The notes under the pieces were generated by a model. That model was not told where the DNA came from and did no database searches. It was given only the letters and a program-made list of their open reading frames with translations. This document shows positions 1 through 9,228 of a stretch of DNA of 16,525 nucleotides, one piece after another. The DNA is taken from assembly GCA_030607815.1 (NCBI GenBank), contig JAUWJG010000011.1, positions 1 through 16,525 of the forward strand. The letters are read 5' to 3'. Position numbers and translations under genes: made by a program. The first letter of the stretch is position 1. Every line of letters begins with the position of its first letter. Origin of the DNA: Candidatus Bathyarchaeota archaeon. Its GTDB lineage: Archaea > Thermoproteota > Bathyarchaeia > RBG-16-48-13 > GCA-020355125.

Positions 1-2
1 TG

Positions 3-1337
3 ACAGTGCTAAGATATGATAAGGGCAGTCTTTTACTTCGAGGTGATACTGGAACCCCTTATGGTCAGTGGGACCCAAGGGTTGATGCTTTTCGAGTTAT
101 GCCTATTTACTACCCTGATGTTTTATCTTTTCTAGATAGAAGCCGTATATTCTATAAGGATGAAGCCGCTGACCCTCTTCCTATCCCCCTCCTCTCATCT
201 CGGGTTGAATTACGATCTTATCAGACATCTGCGTTAGACGCTTGGTTTGAAGTAGGTGGAAGAGGTGTAATTGTTCTTCCTACTGCTGCTGGTAAAACCT
301 TCATAGCGTTAAAAGCTATAGAAAAGTTGAATGTAGCTACATTAATTGTCGTTCCTACTTTAGACCTCTTATATCAGTGGAGACAACTTCTTATTGACCA
401 ATTTAGAATGGAAGTAGGGATTATCGGTGGAGGAGAGAATGTACTTAAACCTTTAACTGTGTCTACTTACGCTTCAGCCTATCTCAAAGCAGAGTATCTG
501 GGAAATAAATTTATGTTCATTGTCTTTGATGAAGTACATCATCTTCCAGCTCCAAGCTACAGCCAAATTGCTGAAATGTATATTGCCCCATATCGAATGG
601 GGCTTACAGCTACTTATGAAAGAGAAGATGGTTTACACTTGAACTTACCTCGATTAGTGGGTGGTCGTGTCTATCAGCTTGAGGTGGATGATTTAGCTGG
701 AAAGCATCTGTCCCCCTATACTCACGAAAAAATATTGGTGAAATTGACTTCTAGTGAACAGATGGAGTACCTGAGAGAATACGCTGTTTTCAGAAGTTAT
801 CTGAAAAAAAATAGAATATTTTTGAAGAATAGAGAAGATTTTCGACGATTTATTATGAGAACGGGGCGGGATCCGCAAGCTAGAAAGGCTTTATTGGCTC
901 GGAATAAAGCATTGAAAATAGTTCTTAATTCGGAAGCTAAAATCAAAGCTCTCGGTGAATTTCTAAACATCTACACAAAAGAGAAGATTTTAATATTTAC
1001 CCGCTTCAATCAGCTTGTTTACCGTATTAGTCAACATTTCTTCATTCCAGCTATAACTTATCAAACCTCAAGAGAAGAAAGGAAAGAGATTCTTGAAAAA
1101 TTTAAAGCTGGAAAATACAAAGCAATCGTTACCAGTCAGGTTTTAGATGAAGGAATCGATGTTCCCGACGCTAGTATAGGCTTCATCTTGAGTGGTACAG
1201 GAAGTAGTCGAGAGTACATCCAACGTTTAGGAAGAATTTTAAGAAAAAGACCAGGAAAACATGCAAAACTAATCGAGATTGTTGCTCAGGAAACGATGGA
1301 AACCCAGATAAGTCAAAGGCGCCACCGATCGAGGTAG
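3..1337 (+). CDS. xpb: XPB/Rad25-type DNA helicase, 5' end probably cut by the window
   Basis: This is a superfamily 2 DNA helicase of the archaeal XPB family, which unwinds or remodels damaged DNA together with the nuclease Bax1. Counting from a GTG at position 6, motif I is LPTAAGKT (91-98), motif II is DEVHH (175-179), motif III is GLTAT (199-203), and the XPB-specific RED triad is at 206-208. In the second RecA domain are QVLDEGIDVPDAS (378-390) and QRLGRILR (406-413). Residues 1-60 match the damage-recognition domain of archaeal XPBs. From memory, family members have a few more residues before the region aligned to residue 1, and the frame stays open to the window edge. The true start is therefore probably just upstream and the GTG at 6 may be internal. 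The gene ends 6 bases before bax1, so the two form an operon. Confidence 0.95.
   Translation, partial: TVLRYDKGSLLLRGDTGTPYGQWDPRVDAFRVMPIYYPDVLSFLDRSRIFYKDEAADPLPIPLLSSRVELRSYQTSALDAWFEVGGRGVIVLPTAAGKTFIALKAIEKLNVATLIVVPTLDLLYQWRQLLIDQFRMEVGIIGGGENVLKPLTVSTYASAYLKAEYLGNKFMFIVFDEVHHLPAPSYSQIAEMYIAPYRMGLTATYEREDGLHLNLPRLVGGRVYQLEVDDLAGKHLSPYTHEKILVKLTSSEQMEYLREYAVFRSYLKKNRIFLKNREDFRRFIMRTGRDPQARKALLARNKALKIVLNSEAKIKALGEFLNIYTKEKILIFTRFNQLVYRISQHFFIPAITYQTSREERKEILEKFKAGKYKAIVTSQVLDEGIDVPDASIGFILSGTGSSREYIQRLGRILRKRPGKHAKLIEIVAQETMETQISQRRHRSR
1331..1335 (+). promoter_or_regulatory. Shine-Dalgarno GAGGT of bax1
   Basis: GAGGT lies inside the last codons of xpb, 8 bases before the TTG at 1344. 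It supports the unusual TTG start and suggests translational coupling of the two genes. Confidence 0.6.
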
Positions 1338-1343
1338 TAAACT

Positions 1344-2924
1344 TTGTTACCTTCAAGTTTATTAATCACAAGGAGAAGGCGTGACAGGATAAAACCTGTT
1401 TATGTCGAGTTAAATCAAGAAAATCTTAGTGTTGCACATTTAATTATTCAAACTTACACTGATCATCTCGGAAAAAAGAAATTCGAATTAAACGAAGCGT
1501 TGAGCGGTCTAGAAGATCTTGGTTACGATTATCGCTTTCTAAGAGGGCTCTCAATCCTTCTAAATCGAAAATGTTTACTTGAATCAAAAACAACCCTGGA
1601 TCCATTTAAAATCAGAAAACACGTCTTCAAAATTACCCATAAACACGGTTTTCCAACTACTCCAAATGCAAGACAGAACATTCTTCATCAAAGCGCAACA
1701 GAGTTAGGGATAACAATAGAAACTTTGGAGAACACCCTCTATAGCGACTTAGAGAATGAACTTATCCTGAAAGATATCGAGTCCATTTCCCCTCAATCAT
1801 TGTTGAGCTGGTATAACCTTAGTTTAACCCAAACTCTCCTTTTCTACTCTACTGAACTTACCTTCACAGTCACTGGAAACTGGCAACGAATATTTAGACA
1901 GATCAAATGGTTAGGACTTATATACATCATTCGGAAAAGGGATGAGGAGTACGAAATAAAAGTTGATGGTCCTACTTCCCTCTTTAAGCTCAATCGTAGA
2001 TACGGAACAAGTCTAGCTAAATTATTACCTACAATTCTTCAATGTCAAGATTGGAGTGTAAAAGCAAAAATTTTCCGTCAAAAAAGGGAAAGGCGTCTCT
2101 TAAACCTTGAGTTGGATAGCCATAAACAAGGCAAATACTTTGCATCTGTTGAGATACCTGCAAAGGAAGTCTACGACAGTCTTGTTGAACAAGATTTTGC
2201 TAAACGCTTCAATCTTTTAGATACTGGATGGACTTTGACACGAGAACCTAGCCCTATTCCTGTTGGGAGACATGTAATGCTTCCTGATTTTCTCTTCAAG
2301 AAGAACAAGTTAAAAATTTACTTAGAAATAGTCGGTTTCTGGACTCCACAATACCTTCAAAATAAAATTAAGAAACTTGAACTAATAAATAATATAGACC
2401 TGGTTGTTGCTGTAGATAAAAATTTAGCTTGCCAAAAATTAGAAAAGCTCAGAGCCAAATTACGCATTATTTACTATCAAAGAAAGGTTCCTCTAAAGCC
2501 TATATTGCTATATTTACAAGAGAAGGAGAACCTTTTAGTGAAAGAACAGATCAGGTTCCTCCGTACGATACCTTTTTCAATCCAGAAACCCGTCATAGAC
2601 ATCAAGGAACTTGCAAACCAGCTTGATGTATTAAAGGCAGCTGTTAAAGAAATTCTTAAGGAAAGACAAATTCCAGGATATGTACGTCTAGGAGACATAC
2701 TAATACGGCAATCGAAACTTACAGAGATAAAAAAACGTCTAGACGCACAGTTAGAAGAAAGAGAACTCAACCTTACAGAAGCATCTCAGATCATTAACGA
2801 TACCGGTGGGTTGAACTCTACTTTCATCCTTGATATATTAGGCTTCAAGATAGAATGGGCTGGTATAGATCCCAGGTCCACCAAGATCACATTGAAGGAA
2901 AAAGGGAGAAAAAAACGATTTTAA
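1344..2924 (+). CDS. bax1: Bax1 nuclease (DUF790 family), XPB partner
   Basis: Bax1 is the archaeal structure-specific nuclease that binds XPB and cuts bubble and fork DNA; the pair is proposed to act like eukaryotic XPB-XPG in excision repair. The 526-residue product begins with the basic RRRRD segment typical of the family. It carries a PD-(D/E)XK-like core: LPDFLF at 313-318, then YLEIVGFW at 326-333, giving candidate metal ligands D315 and E328. The start is a TTG at 1344, chosen because a GAGGT ribosome binding site sits 8 bases upstream, inside the end of xpb, and the encoded MLPSSLL matches the family N-terminus. The six-base gap to xpb fits the usual xpb-bax1 operon. The identity is firm; exact catalytic residues are inferred from the motif pattern. 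Confidence 0.91.
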   Translation: MLPSSLLITRRRRDRIKPVYVELNQENLSVAHLIIQTYTDHLGKKKFELNEALSGLEDLGYDYRFLRGLSILLNRKCLLESKTTLDPFKIRKHVFKITHKHGFPTTPNARQNILHQSATELGITIETLENTLYSDLENELILKDIESISPQSLLSWYNLSLTQTLLFYSTELTFTVTGNWQRIFRQIKWLGLIYIIRKRDEEYEIKVDGPTSLFKLNRRYGTSLAKLLPTILQCQDWSVKAKIFRQKRERRLLNLELDSHKQGKYFASVEIPAKEVYDSLVEQDFAKRFNLLDTGWTLTREPSPIPVGRHVMLPDFLFKKNKLKIYLEIVGFWTPQYLQNKIKKLELINNIDLVVAVDKNLACQKLEKLRAKLRIIYYQRKVPLKPILLYLQEKENLLVKEQIRFLRTIPFSIQKPVIDIKELANQLDVLKAAVKEILKERQIPGYVRLGDILIRQSKLTEIKKRLDAQLEERELNLTEASQIINDTGGLNSTFILDILGFKIEWAGIDPRSTKITLKEKGRKKRF

Positions 2925-3109
2925 GATAACAATGAACCTTAATAAAAACTAAAATTTGATTTATCTTTTTATTACCAAAAAGGCTGATATACTCTTTTAC
3001 TATAACTCTTTTTCAAAAGAGACCATCTATTCTATAAACTTCAGATACATACCTATTCCTCAGCATCTTCAATTAATAACGTAAGATCTTTTCCAATTTA
3101 CCATTTCAA

Positions 3110-3394
3110 TTACACTGGTTTTATTGTTCTCTCTTTTGGTTTTGCTTTAATTTCCTTTGGTATATCAAGTGTTCTAACAACATTTTGGGTTTGTATAATA
3201 TATATTGGATTTCCATCTGGACTATATCTTTTTAATCGTTTTACTCCTCGTAAAACTAATTTGACTTTCATTGTCGTTCCATCACTAAGTTTGTATATGT
3301 TCCACGATTCTTGTTCCTCAGAGAAGTCGACATCAATACCCTCTATTAGATCTTTTTGAGTTATTCTTATCCCCGGTGGAGCACCTTTACTCAA
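3110..3394 (-). CDS. small conserved-looking protein of unknown function, 94 aa
   Basis: I do not recognise a named family. The product is hydrophilic, with no signal peptide, membrane segment or cysteines. An N-terminal proline/glycine stretch (APPGIRIT) is followed by an acidic part (20-30). Residues 33-75 alternate in a beta-rich pattern with KLSDGT, KVKLVLRGVKRL and YIIQTQNVVR. A basic, proline-containing tail KPKERTIKPV closes the protein. This suggests a small beta-barrel-like, possibly nucleic-acid- or protein-binding protein, but that is inference. The start is a TTG at 3394, supported by an excellent GAGGTGAT ribosome binding site six bases upstream. It is a single-gene unit convergent with bax1 and divergent from the DUF1847 gene. 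A perfect 17-bp dyad lies 44-60 bases upstream of the start and may control it. Confidence 0.75.
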   Translation of the reverse strand: MSKGAPPGIRITQKDLIEGIDVDFSEEQESWNIYKLSDGTTMKVKLVLRGVKRLKRYSPDGNPIYIIQTQNVVRTLDIPKEIKAKPKERTIKPV

Positions 3395-3399
3395 TTTTA

Positions 3400-3407
3400 A
3401 TCACCTC
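3400..3407 (-). promoter_or_regulatory. Shine-Dalgarno GAGGTGAT for the 94-aa gene
   Basis: Eight bases match the complement of the archaeal 16S rRNA 3' end. The gap to the TTG start at 3394 is about six bases, so this site decides a TTG start. Confidence 0.7.
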
Positions 3408-3437
3408 ACTTGATATTTTACATATGATTGATGTTTC

Positions 3438-3454
3438 CTGTTTAACTTAAACAG
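3438..3454. promoter_or_regulatory. 17-bp perfect dyad, candidate operator/promoter element
   Basis: CTGTTTAA-C-TTAAACAG is a perfect inverted repeat with 8-bp arms and a one-base centre. It lies 44-60 bases upstream of the 94-aa gene's start codon. Its TTTAAGTTAAA core on the minus strand could also serve as the TATA region. A dimeric regulator binding here is an inference. Confidence 0.4.
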
Positions 3455-3638
3455 TACTTCGTTAGTAAAACAATTCTCTTAGTTTGATTAATGTTTTTTT
3501 ATAGGTTTAAAACCTTAAAAATTTTCTTCTTGTAACATTAGATAAAACCATTATACTCAAGAAACATTTCATGTACAAGCTTTAGCAGTAAACGTAAATA
3601 CTTTCAACGTTACTCTGAAAGAGTAGAGATGATTATCG

Positions 3639-4340
3639 ATGAAAAAATCGTCTATCCCTCAATGTGCATTATGTACCGTAAAGAATCGGATGTGTATTGT
3701 GAAGACTGGTGAAGGCCCAATTTTTTGTCCGACAAAAGAATACATAACTATTAAAAATGCTATAAAGGAATATGAAAAACCAGAAATACGAAAATTTGCT
3801 AACATGGCTTCCATTCAAGAAGCTGAATGCTACACTAATCGACACATAAAGCCTTATGTTTTGCATCCTATCAAGCCGAGAGTCCAGGAGATATATGAGT
3901 TTGCGAAAAAAATGTCTTATAAAAAGATAGGAATTGCTTTCTGTGTAGGCCTTTATTCTGAAGCTCGCGCCCTTTCTAATATTTTAATGGTTCAAGGCTT
4001 CAATGTTGTCTCCATAGTTTGTAAGGTGGGGTGCACCCCAAAGGAAACCATTGGGATTAAAGATGATGAAAAGATACGTGTTGGTGAGTTTGAAACCATG
4101 TGCAGTCCCATAGTACAAGCTATTCTCCTCAACAAGGAGAAGACAGACTTCAATATCTTAGTAGGTCTCTGCGTCGGACATGATTCTCTTTTCTTTAAGT
4201 ATAGTAAAGCTTTCACTACTGTACTAGTGGTCAAGGATAGAGTTCTAGCCCATAACCCGGTTGGAGCCCTTTACACTACAGGAAGCTATTATGCTAGATT
4301 AATGAAGCCGGGAATCGATCTTGTAGAACACAACGAATAA
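3639..4340 (+). CDS. DUF1847 family cysteine-rich protein (putative metal-binding)
   Basis: The 233-residue product matches the DUF1847 family, usually annotated as an uncharacterised metal-binding protein. A CxxC pair (C9, C12) is followed by C19 and by C30 in FCP, forming an N-terminal four-cysteine cluster. More cysteines follow at 64, 102, 128, 132, 155 and 178, several in family-typical settings: IAFCVGL around 102, CKVGC around 128-132, and GLCVGHD around 178. The last precedes the conserved VVKDRVLAHNPVGALY stretch (197-212). There is no signal peptide, so it should be cytoplasmic. The reaction is unknown; zinc or iron-sulphur binding is inferred from the cysteines. Upstream lies CGTAAATAC near 3590, a weak TATA candidate. 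The gene stands alone, convergent with uvrC. Confidence 0.87.
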   Translation: MKKSSIPQCALCTVKNRMCIVKTGEGPIFCPTKEYITIKNAIKEYEKPEIRKFANMASIQEAECYTNRHIKPYVLHPIKPRVQEIYEFAKKMSYKKIGIAFCVGLYSEARALSNILMVQGFNVVSIVCKVGCTPKETIGIKDDEKIRVGEFETMCSPIVQAILLNKEKTDFNILVGLCVGHDSLFFKYSKAFTTVLVVKDRVLAHNPVGALYTTGSYYARLMKPGIDLVEHNE

Positions 4341-4359
4341 ATAGATGTGCTGGTCTCTC

Positions 4360-4373
4360 TTTTTTTCTCTTTT
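4360..4373 (+). terminator. T-rich terminator after the DUF1847 gene
   Basis: Seven T's at 4360-4366 and four more at 4370-4373 lie 20-33 bases after the stop codon. There is no clear hairpin, which fits archaeal poly-U-dependent termination. Confidence 0.5.
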
Positions 4374-4583
4374 AGTTGACCCCTTAATAGCTCACTTTTC
4401 TATCCCTCTGAGTTCAACAATCAGGTTGGGAATGTGAATGTAAGACTAAACACGCAAGAACCCAGGTTTATCTTTAGATATTCTAAATATTTTTTTGATT
4501 CTTTCATTGGAATGTTTCATTAATCAACTTCAAGTACAGATTAAGAAACGTCTATATATACTACCTAGAAAGTTCATCACTGT

Positions 4584-6386
4584 TTAATCTAATTTATTAA
4601 CCCTTTTTTTAAGGAATGTATGGATTCTTTGTGCTAAGGATCGACTCACCAATTTTGTCTGGGCTATCTCTTCCACTGAAGCCTCTCTCAGTTTTTCTAT
4701 ATTACCAAACCTATTCAACAATTTTTTTCTTCTAATTTTACCTATTCCTGAAATCTCCGTTAATAATGATTTTTTTATCTTCTTTGCTCTAAGATTTTTA
4801 TGATATCTAATCGCAAACCGGTGAGCTTCATCCCTTATCTTCTTTATGAGTTTTAGTGCTCTCGAATCCTCGGTGAGATCCAGTGGATTCATCTTACCTT
4901 GAACAAACAATTCTTCTTTTTTCTTCGCAATAGATATAACTGGCAAATCAAAATCTAACAATTCTAGTTCCTCAACAGCGCTTCGTAAGTGTCCGATTCC
5001 TCCATCAATCAATAGTAGATTTGGCCGTATCTTTCCCTCACTCATAATTCGTGTATATCTTCTTCGAACGACTTCCCTTATCATTGCATAGTCATCGATT
5101 CCCTTGACCGTTCTAATTCTATATCTTCTATATCCCGTTTTATCTATTTTACCATTGAAGAAAGTTACTAAGGCACCAACAGCGTCTTCTCCCCCAAAGT
5201 CAGATATATCAATCCCTTCTATTCTTATTGGAACCTCATCTAACTCCAGAATCTCCTTTAGTTCAATGAGTCTCTTCGGGACTCCTTTATTAATCTCCAT
5301 AAGAAGTTTTTCTTTTGCGTTTGTCAAAACGAGATTCGTTAGTTCCACTTCAAGATCGTTCGTTGAAGTATCAATCACGGTGTGTATCCCGCGTCTTCTT
5401 ATCCAAGCATCTATGAAGCTCATCTCAACCAGTTTATGGCTTACGAGTATTTTAGATGGGATATCTTTTCTCTTAAAATATGTCTGTTCTATAAAGACAG
5501 TTAAAACCTTGGAAAGCGAATCTCCCATTGGTACAGTTACAAGAAATTGTTCTCCGCCAATTAAATTTCCACCCCTTATAAATATTAACTGAATACAAGC
5601 CCTCTTCTCATTTAATACAGCACCGATTACATCCATATTTCCAGTGATAATTCTTGAAACTCTCTGTCTCTGACTCATTTTCCGAACTGCATTTAATCTA
5701 TCTCTTACTAACACCGCCCTCTCGAACTCAAGGTTATTTGCTAGAAGGTTCATTTCATCGATAAGTTTTCCTTCTAACGTAGTTATCTTGCCTTCAAGAA
5801 ACAAACAAATTTGATTCACTGACTTTAAATATTCTTTCCTCTCAATTTTTTTTGCACAGGGAGCAGAACACATTTCTATGTGATAATTTAAACACGGAAT
5901 CCTCATTTTTTTATCCGAAATAACTTCCTTGCAACTCCGTATCCCAAAAAGCCTTTGAGCGTAACGAGACACTCTCCGTATTCCCCAAGCACTAACATAT
6001 GGTCCAAAATATCGTGATCCATCTTCTACCAGTTCCCGCGTAATATAAATTGCAGGATAATCATTTTGCAGTGTAATTTTTAATGATGGATAGGATTTAT
6101 CATCTTTAAATCGAATATTATATGGTGGAGAATACTGTTTAATCAGATTATTTTCGAGGATAAGCGCTTCTGCTTCATTTTTAGTTATTAAAAAATCAAT
6201 ATTGACCGTTTTTTCTTTTATCTGTCTCTCTTTTAACGCTAATGTTTCGGGAATAAAATAGTTACTCACTCTATTCTTGAGAGATAAAGCTTTTCCGACG
6301 TAAAGAACATTATTTTCTTGATCTTTAAAAATGTAAACTCCAATTTTATCTGGAATACTCATCAAGAGTTTTTTATTAATTGTCAT
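4584..6386 (-). CDS. uvrC: UvrABC excinuclease subunit C
   Basis: UvrC makes both incisions in UvrABC excision repair. The 600-residue product has all the usual parts. The GIY-YIG nuclease domain carries GVYIF (16-20), YVG (29-31), R39 and E78. Four cysteines (152, 165, 173, 177) match the iron-sulphur site known in bacterial UvrC. A UVR domain for contact with UvrB lies at about 203-237. The RNase H-like nuclease has D393 (GIDIS), D461 (LLIDGG) and H522. Two helix-hairpin-helix motifs lie at about 541-597. The ATG at 6386 overlaps the end of uvrA by 11 bases and is preceded by GAGGT eight bases upstream, so it is preferred over M9. It is the last gene of the uvrBAC operon. No truncation or missing catalytic residue is visible. 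Confidence 0.97.
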   Translation of the reverse strand: MTINKKLLMSIPDKIGVYIFKDQENNVLYVGKALSLKNRVSNYFIPETLALKERQIKEKTVNIDFLITKNEAEALILENNLIKQYSPPYNIRFKDDKSYPSLKITLQNDYPAIYITRELVEDGSRYFGPYVSAWGIRRVSRYAQRLFGIRSCKEVISDKKMRIPCLNYHIEMCSAPCAKKIERKEYLKSVNQICLFLEGKITTLEGKLIDEMNLLANNLEFERAVLVRDRLNAVRKMSQRQRVSRIITGNMDVIGAVLNEKRACIQLIFIRGGNLIGGEQFLVTVPMGDSLSKVLTVFIEQTYFKRKDIPSKILVSHKLVEMSFIDAWIRRRGIHTVIDTSTNDLEVELTNLVLTNAKEKLLMEINKGVPKRLIELKEILELDEVPIRIEGIDISDFGGEDAVGALVTFFNGKIDKTGYRRYRIRTVKGIDDYAMIREVVRRRYTRIMSEGKIRPNLLLIDGGIGHLRSAVEELELLDFDLPVISIAKKKEELFVQGKMNPLDLTEDSRALKLIKKIRDEAHRFAIRYHKNLRAKKIKKSLLTEISGIGKIRRKKLLNRFGNIEKLREASVEEIAQTKLVSRSLAQRIHTFLKKRVNKLD

Positions 6387-9213
6387 ACACTAAGACCTCA
6401 TTGAGGTATTTTCCCGTGTATGACGCGACTATTTGTGTGATCTCTTCTGGTGTTCCTTGGGCTATTACTTCTCCTCCTCTGTCTCCCCCTTCCGGCCCGA
6501 GATCAATTATATAATCAGCACATTTTACCACATCTAAGTTATGTTCAATCACAATTACGCTGTTTCTGTTATCAACTAATCTATTCAATACATCAAGTAA
6601 TTTCTGAATGTCAATAAAGTGAAGGCCTGTTGTTGGCTCATCTAAAATATAAAGGGTCTTTCCCGTACTCACTTTACTTAACTCTTTTGAGAGTTTTACT
6701 CGCTGCGCTTCTCCTCCCGATAACGTTGTTGCAGGCTGACCAAGTTTCATGTAGCCTAATCCCACATCAAAGAGCGTTTGTAGTTTTCTCATAATCTTCG
6801 GTATATTCTTGAAGAAGTTTAGAGCTTCCTCAATTGTCATTTCTAAAACATCAGAAATATTTTTTCCTTTATACTTTACTTCAAGAGTTTCTGTATTATA
6901 GCGTATTCCTTTACAAACATCGCATCTAACGTACATATCTGGAAGAAAATGCATCTCAATTAGAATGCTTCCTACACCTTTACATGATTCACATCTCCCC
7001 CCCTTAACATTGAAGCTGAATCTTCCAAGTAAATACCCCCTTTTTCGTGCTTCAGGTAACTTGGAAAAAAGTTCCCGTATTGGAGTAAAGACATTAGTGT
7101 ATGTTGCTGGATTAGACCTCGGTGTTCGTCCAATAGGCGTTTGATTGATAATAATGACTTTGTCGATGTTATCTAATCCTTTTATCTCATCATGGTCCCC
7201 TGGAGTCTCTTTTGATCTGTAAAACTTCCTCGCTAGAGCTCTATACAAAATATCATTTACAAGTGTACTCTTTCCCGATCCAGAGACTCCTGTGATACAT
7301 ACAAATAAGCCGAGAGGAATTGACACATCTATATTTTTTAAATTATGTTCTCTAGCACCTTTTATAACCAGATATTCATTCCTTGGATTTCTTCTTCTCT
7401 TTGGAGTTTGAATCCATAGTTTATGATCGAGATAAGCACCTGTCAAAGAATTTTTCGCCTTAATGATCTCCTCAAGCGGACCTGCAACAACAATTTCTCC
7501 ACCGTGTTCTCCAGCTCCAGGACCCATATCGATAATATAGTCCGCTATACGAATGGTTCTCTCGTCATGTTCAATTACGATTACTGTATTGCCTAGATTC
7601 TTCAATTCAACAAGGATTCGAAGCAATCTTCCAAGATCTCTTTGATGTAAACCTATGCTAGGTTCGTCTAAAATATAGAGCACGCCACATAACTTTGAAC
7701 CGATCTGTGTTGCTAATTGTATTCGTTGAGCCTCTCCACTTGAAAGTGTATTTGCTGCCCTATCTATCGTGAGATAGTCAAGACCAACATTAGCAATAAA
7801 ATTTAAACGAGCCAGAATTTCCTTAAGGATCTGTTTTGCAATCACTTTTTTCTTAGCAGAAAGCTTTAAGATCTTAAAAAATGTAATAATCTCCTTTACT
7901 GACATTTTAGTAAGTTCTGCGGCGTTTTTTTCTCCAATTCTAACAGCTAAACTCTCCTTTTTCAGTCTCTCTCCTTTACAGAGTGGACATTTTCTCTTAC
8001 TCATATATCTCTCAATTTCTCGTCGAATATAACTTGATCTTGTTTCAATAAATCTTCTTTCAAGACGAGGAATTACCCCCTCAAAAGGACGTTGAACCTC
8101 ATAGAGATATTTTTGTTCTGAATTCTTTCCTTCGAATCTAAAAAATACTACATCTTTTCCTGTTCCATACAGAATTATCTTTTGATGTTTTTCGGATATC
8201 TTATTAAAAGGAATATTCAAGTCAAAATTATACTGTTTTGCAACCTCTTTCAACGTCTTAAAAGACCAAGAGTTAGTGCTTTTTGGAAATGACTTTATTG
8301 CTCCATCGTTTATTGATACATTTTTATTTGGAACAATTAAATAGGGGTCTATATGTAGGGAGGTTCCTAATCCACTGCATTCAGGACAAGCACCATATGG
8401 ACTATTAAATGAAAACATCCTGGGGGTTAATTCCCCATAGCTTATACCACACTCTATACATGAAAAATGTTCACTAAAAAGCTGTTCTTCTCCGTTGACT
8501 ATTTTTATCAGAATCAACCCTTGCCCAAGTTTTAATCCCTGCTCAAGGCTTTCTACCAGTCTACTTCGCTCCTGCTTTTCCACCTTCAACTGATCGATAA
8601 GGATTTCGATGGTATGTTTTTTATATCTTTCAAGGTTTATATTTTCGTTTAAATCTCTAATCTCTCCATCAATTCTTCCTTGGGCAAATCCTTGTTTCAA
8701 TAAATCGCTCAAAGTTTTTCTATATTCACCCTTTCTACCTCTAATCACGGGAGCAAAAATGAGGAGTTCGGTTCCTTCATTTAACGCCATAACATGTTCA
8801 GTAATTTGATCAATGGATTGTCTTTGTATTTTTCGTCCACAACGGAAACAATATACAGTCCCTATTTTTGCATATAACACTCTTAGATAATCATAGATTT
8901 CAGTTATCGTCCCAACTGTAGACCTTGGGTTATGCCCTGGTGCTTTTTGCTGAATAGCTATCGCAGGAGATAAACCTTCTATAGATTCTACGTCTGGTTT
9001 TTCTTTTTGTTCTAAGAATTGACGAGCATATGTTGACAGAGATTCGACATATCTTCTCTGTCCTTCAGCAAATATTGTGTTAAAAGCTAGGCTTGATTTT
9101 CCACTTCCGCTGACCCCTGTTATTACCACCAGTTTATTTCGAGGTATTTCCACGTCTATATTCTTTAGATTATGCTCCTTTGCACCTTTAATGATGATTT
9201 TATTCAGTGCCAT
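6376..9213 (-). CDS. uvrA: UvrABC excinuclease subunit A
   Basis: UvrA is the dimeric ABC-type ATPase that finds bulky DNA lesions and loads UvrB. The 945-residue product is full length. The first ATPase has Walker A GVSGSGKSS (33-41), signature LSSGE (490-494) and Walker B LYILDEP (512-518). The second has Walker A GVSGSGKST (642-650), signature LSGGE (831-835) and Walker B LYILDEP (854-860). Zinc-type CxxC pairs are at C252/C255 with C276/C279 and at C741/C744 with C764/C767. Further CxxC pairs lie at 122/125 and 409/412. The ATG at 9213 lies 15 bases after the uvrB stop, with a weak GTGGT as ribosome binding site. It is the middle gene of uvrB-uvrA-uvrC. Confidence 0.98.
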   Translation of the reverse strand: MALNKIIIKGAKEHNLKNIDVEIPRNKLVVITGVSGSGKSSLAFNTIFAEGQRRYVESLSTYARQFLEQKEKPDVESIEGLSPAIAIQQKAPGHNPRSTVGTITEIYDYLRVLYAKIGTVYCFRCGRKIQRQSIDQITEHVMALNEGTELLIFAPVIRGRKGEYRKTLSDLLKQGFAQGRIDGEIRDLNENINLERYKKHTIEILIDQLKVEKQERSRLVESLEQGLKLGQGLILIKIVNGEEQLFSEHFSCIECGISYGELTPRMFSFNSPYGACPECSGLGTSLHIDPYLIVPNKNVSINDGAIKSFPKSTNSWSFKTLKEVAKQYNFDLNIPFNKISEKHQKIILYGTGKDVVFFRFEGKNSEQKYLYEVQRPFEGVIPRLERRFIETRSSYIRREIERYMSKRKCPLCKGERLKKESLAVRIGEKNAAELTKMSVKEIITFFKILKLSAKKKVIAKQILKEILARLNFIANVGLDYLTIDRAANTLSSGEAQRIQLATQIGSKLCGVLYILDEPSIGLHQRDLGRLLRILVELKNLGNTVIVIEHDERTIRIADYIIDMGPGAGEHGGEIVVAGPLEEIIKAKNSLTGAYLDHKLWIQTPKRRRNPRNEYLVIKGAREHNLKNIDVSIPLGLFVCITGVSGSGKSTLVNDILYRALARKFYRSKETPGDHDEIKGLDNIDKVIIINQTPIGRTPRSNPATYTNVFTPIRELFSKLPEARKRGYLLGRFSFNVKGGRCESCKGVGSILIEMHFLPDMYVRCDVCKGIRYNTETLEVKYKGKNISDVLEMTIEEALNFFKNIPKIMRKLQTLFDVGLGYMKLGQPATTLSGGEAQRVKLSKELSKVSTGKTLYILDEPTTGLHFIDIQKLLDVLNRLVDNRNSVIVIEHNLDVVKCADYIIDLGPEGGDRGGEVIAQGTPEEITQIVASYTGKYLNEVLVYDN
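6395..6399 (-). promoter_or_regulatory. Shine-Dalgarno GAGGT of uvrC, inside uvrA
   Basis: GAGGT lies within the last codons of uvrA, eight bases before the uvrC ATG at 6386. It selects that start and points to coupled translation. Confidence 0.6.
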
Positions 9214-9228
9214 TTACTTACCACATGT

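Noticed and set aside
2429..2770. Short frames on both strands inside the 3' half of bax1
   Set aside because: They overlap the conserved Bax1 frame and have no start signals or recognisable content.
5104..5592. 162-codon open frame on the plus strand inside uvrC
   Set aside because: It is antisense to the well-conserved UvrC coding sequence, is dominated by Ser/Leu/Ile typical of reversed AT-rich codons, and has no ribosome binding site.
6362..6386. Internal ATG at codon 9 as the uvrC start
   Set aside because: It would fit some homologues, but the upstream ATG has a GAGGT site at good spacing and the overlap with uvrA is typical of coupled operon genes.
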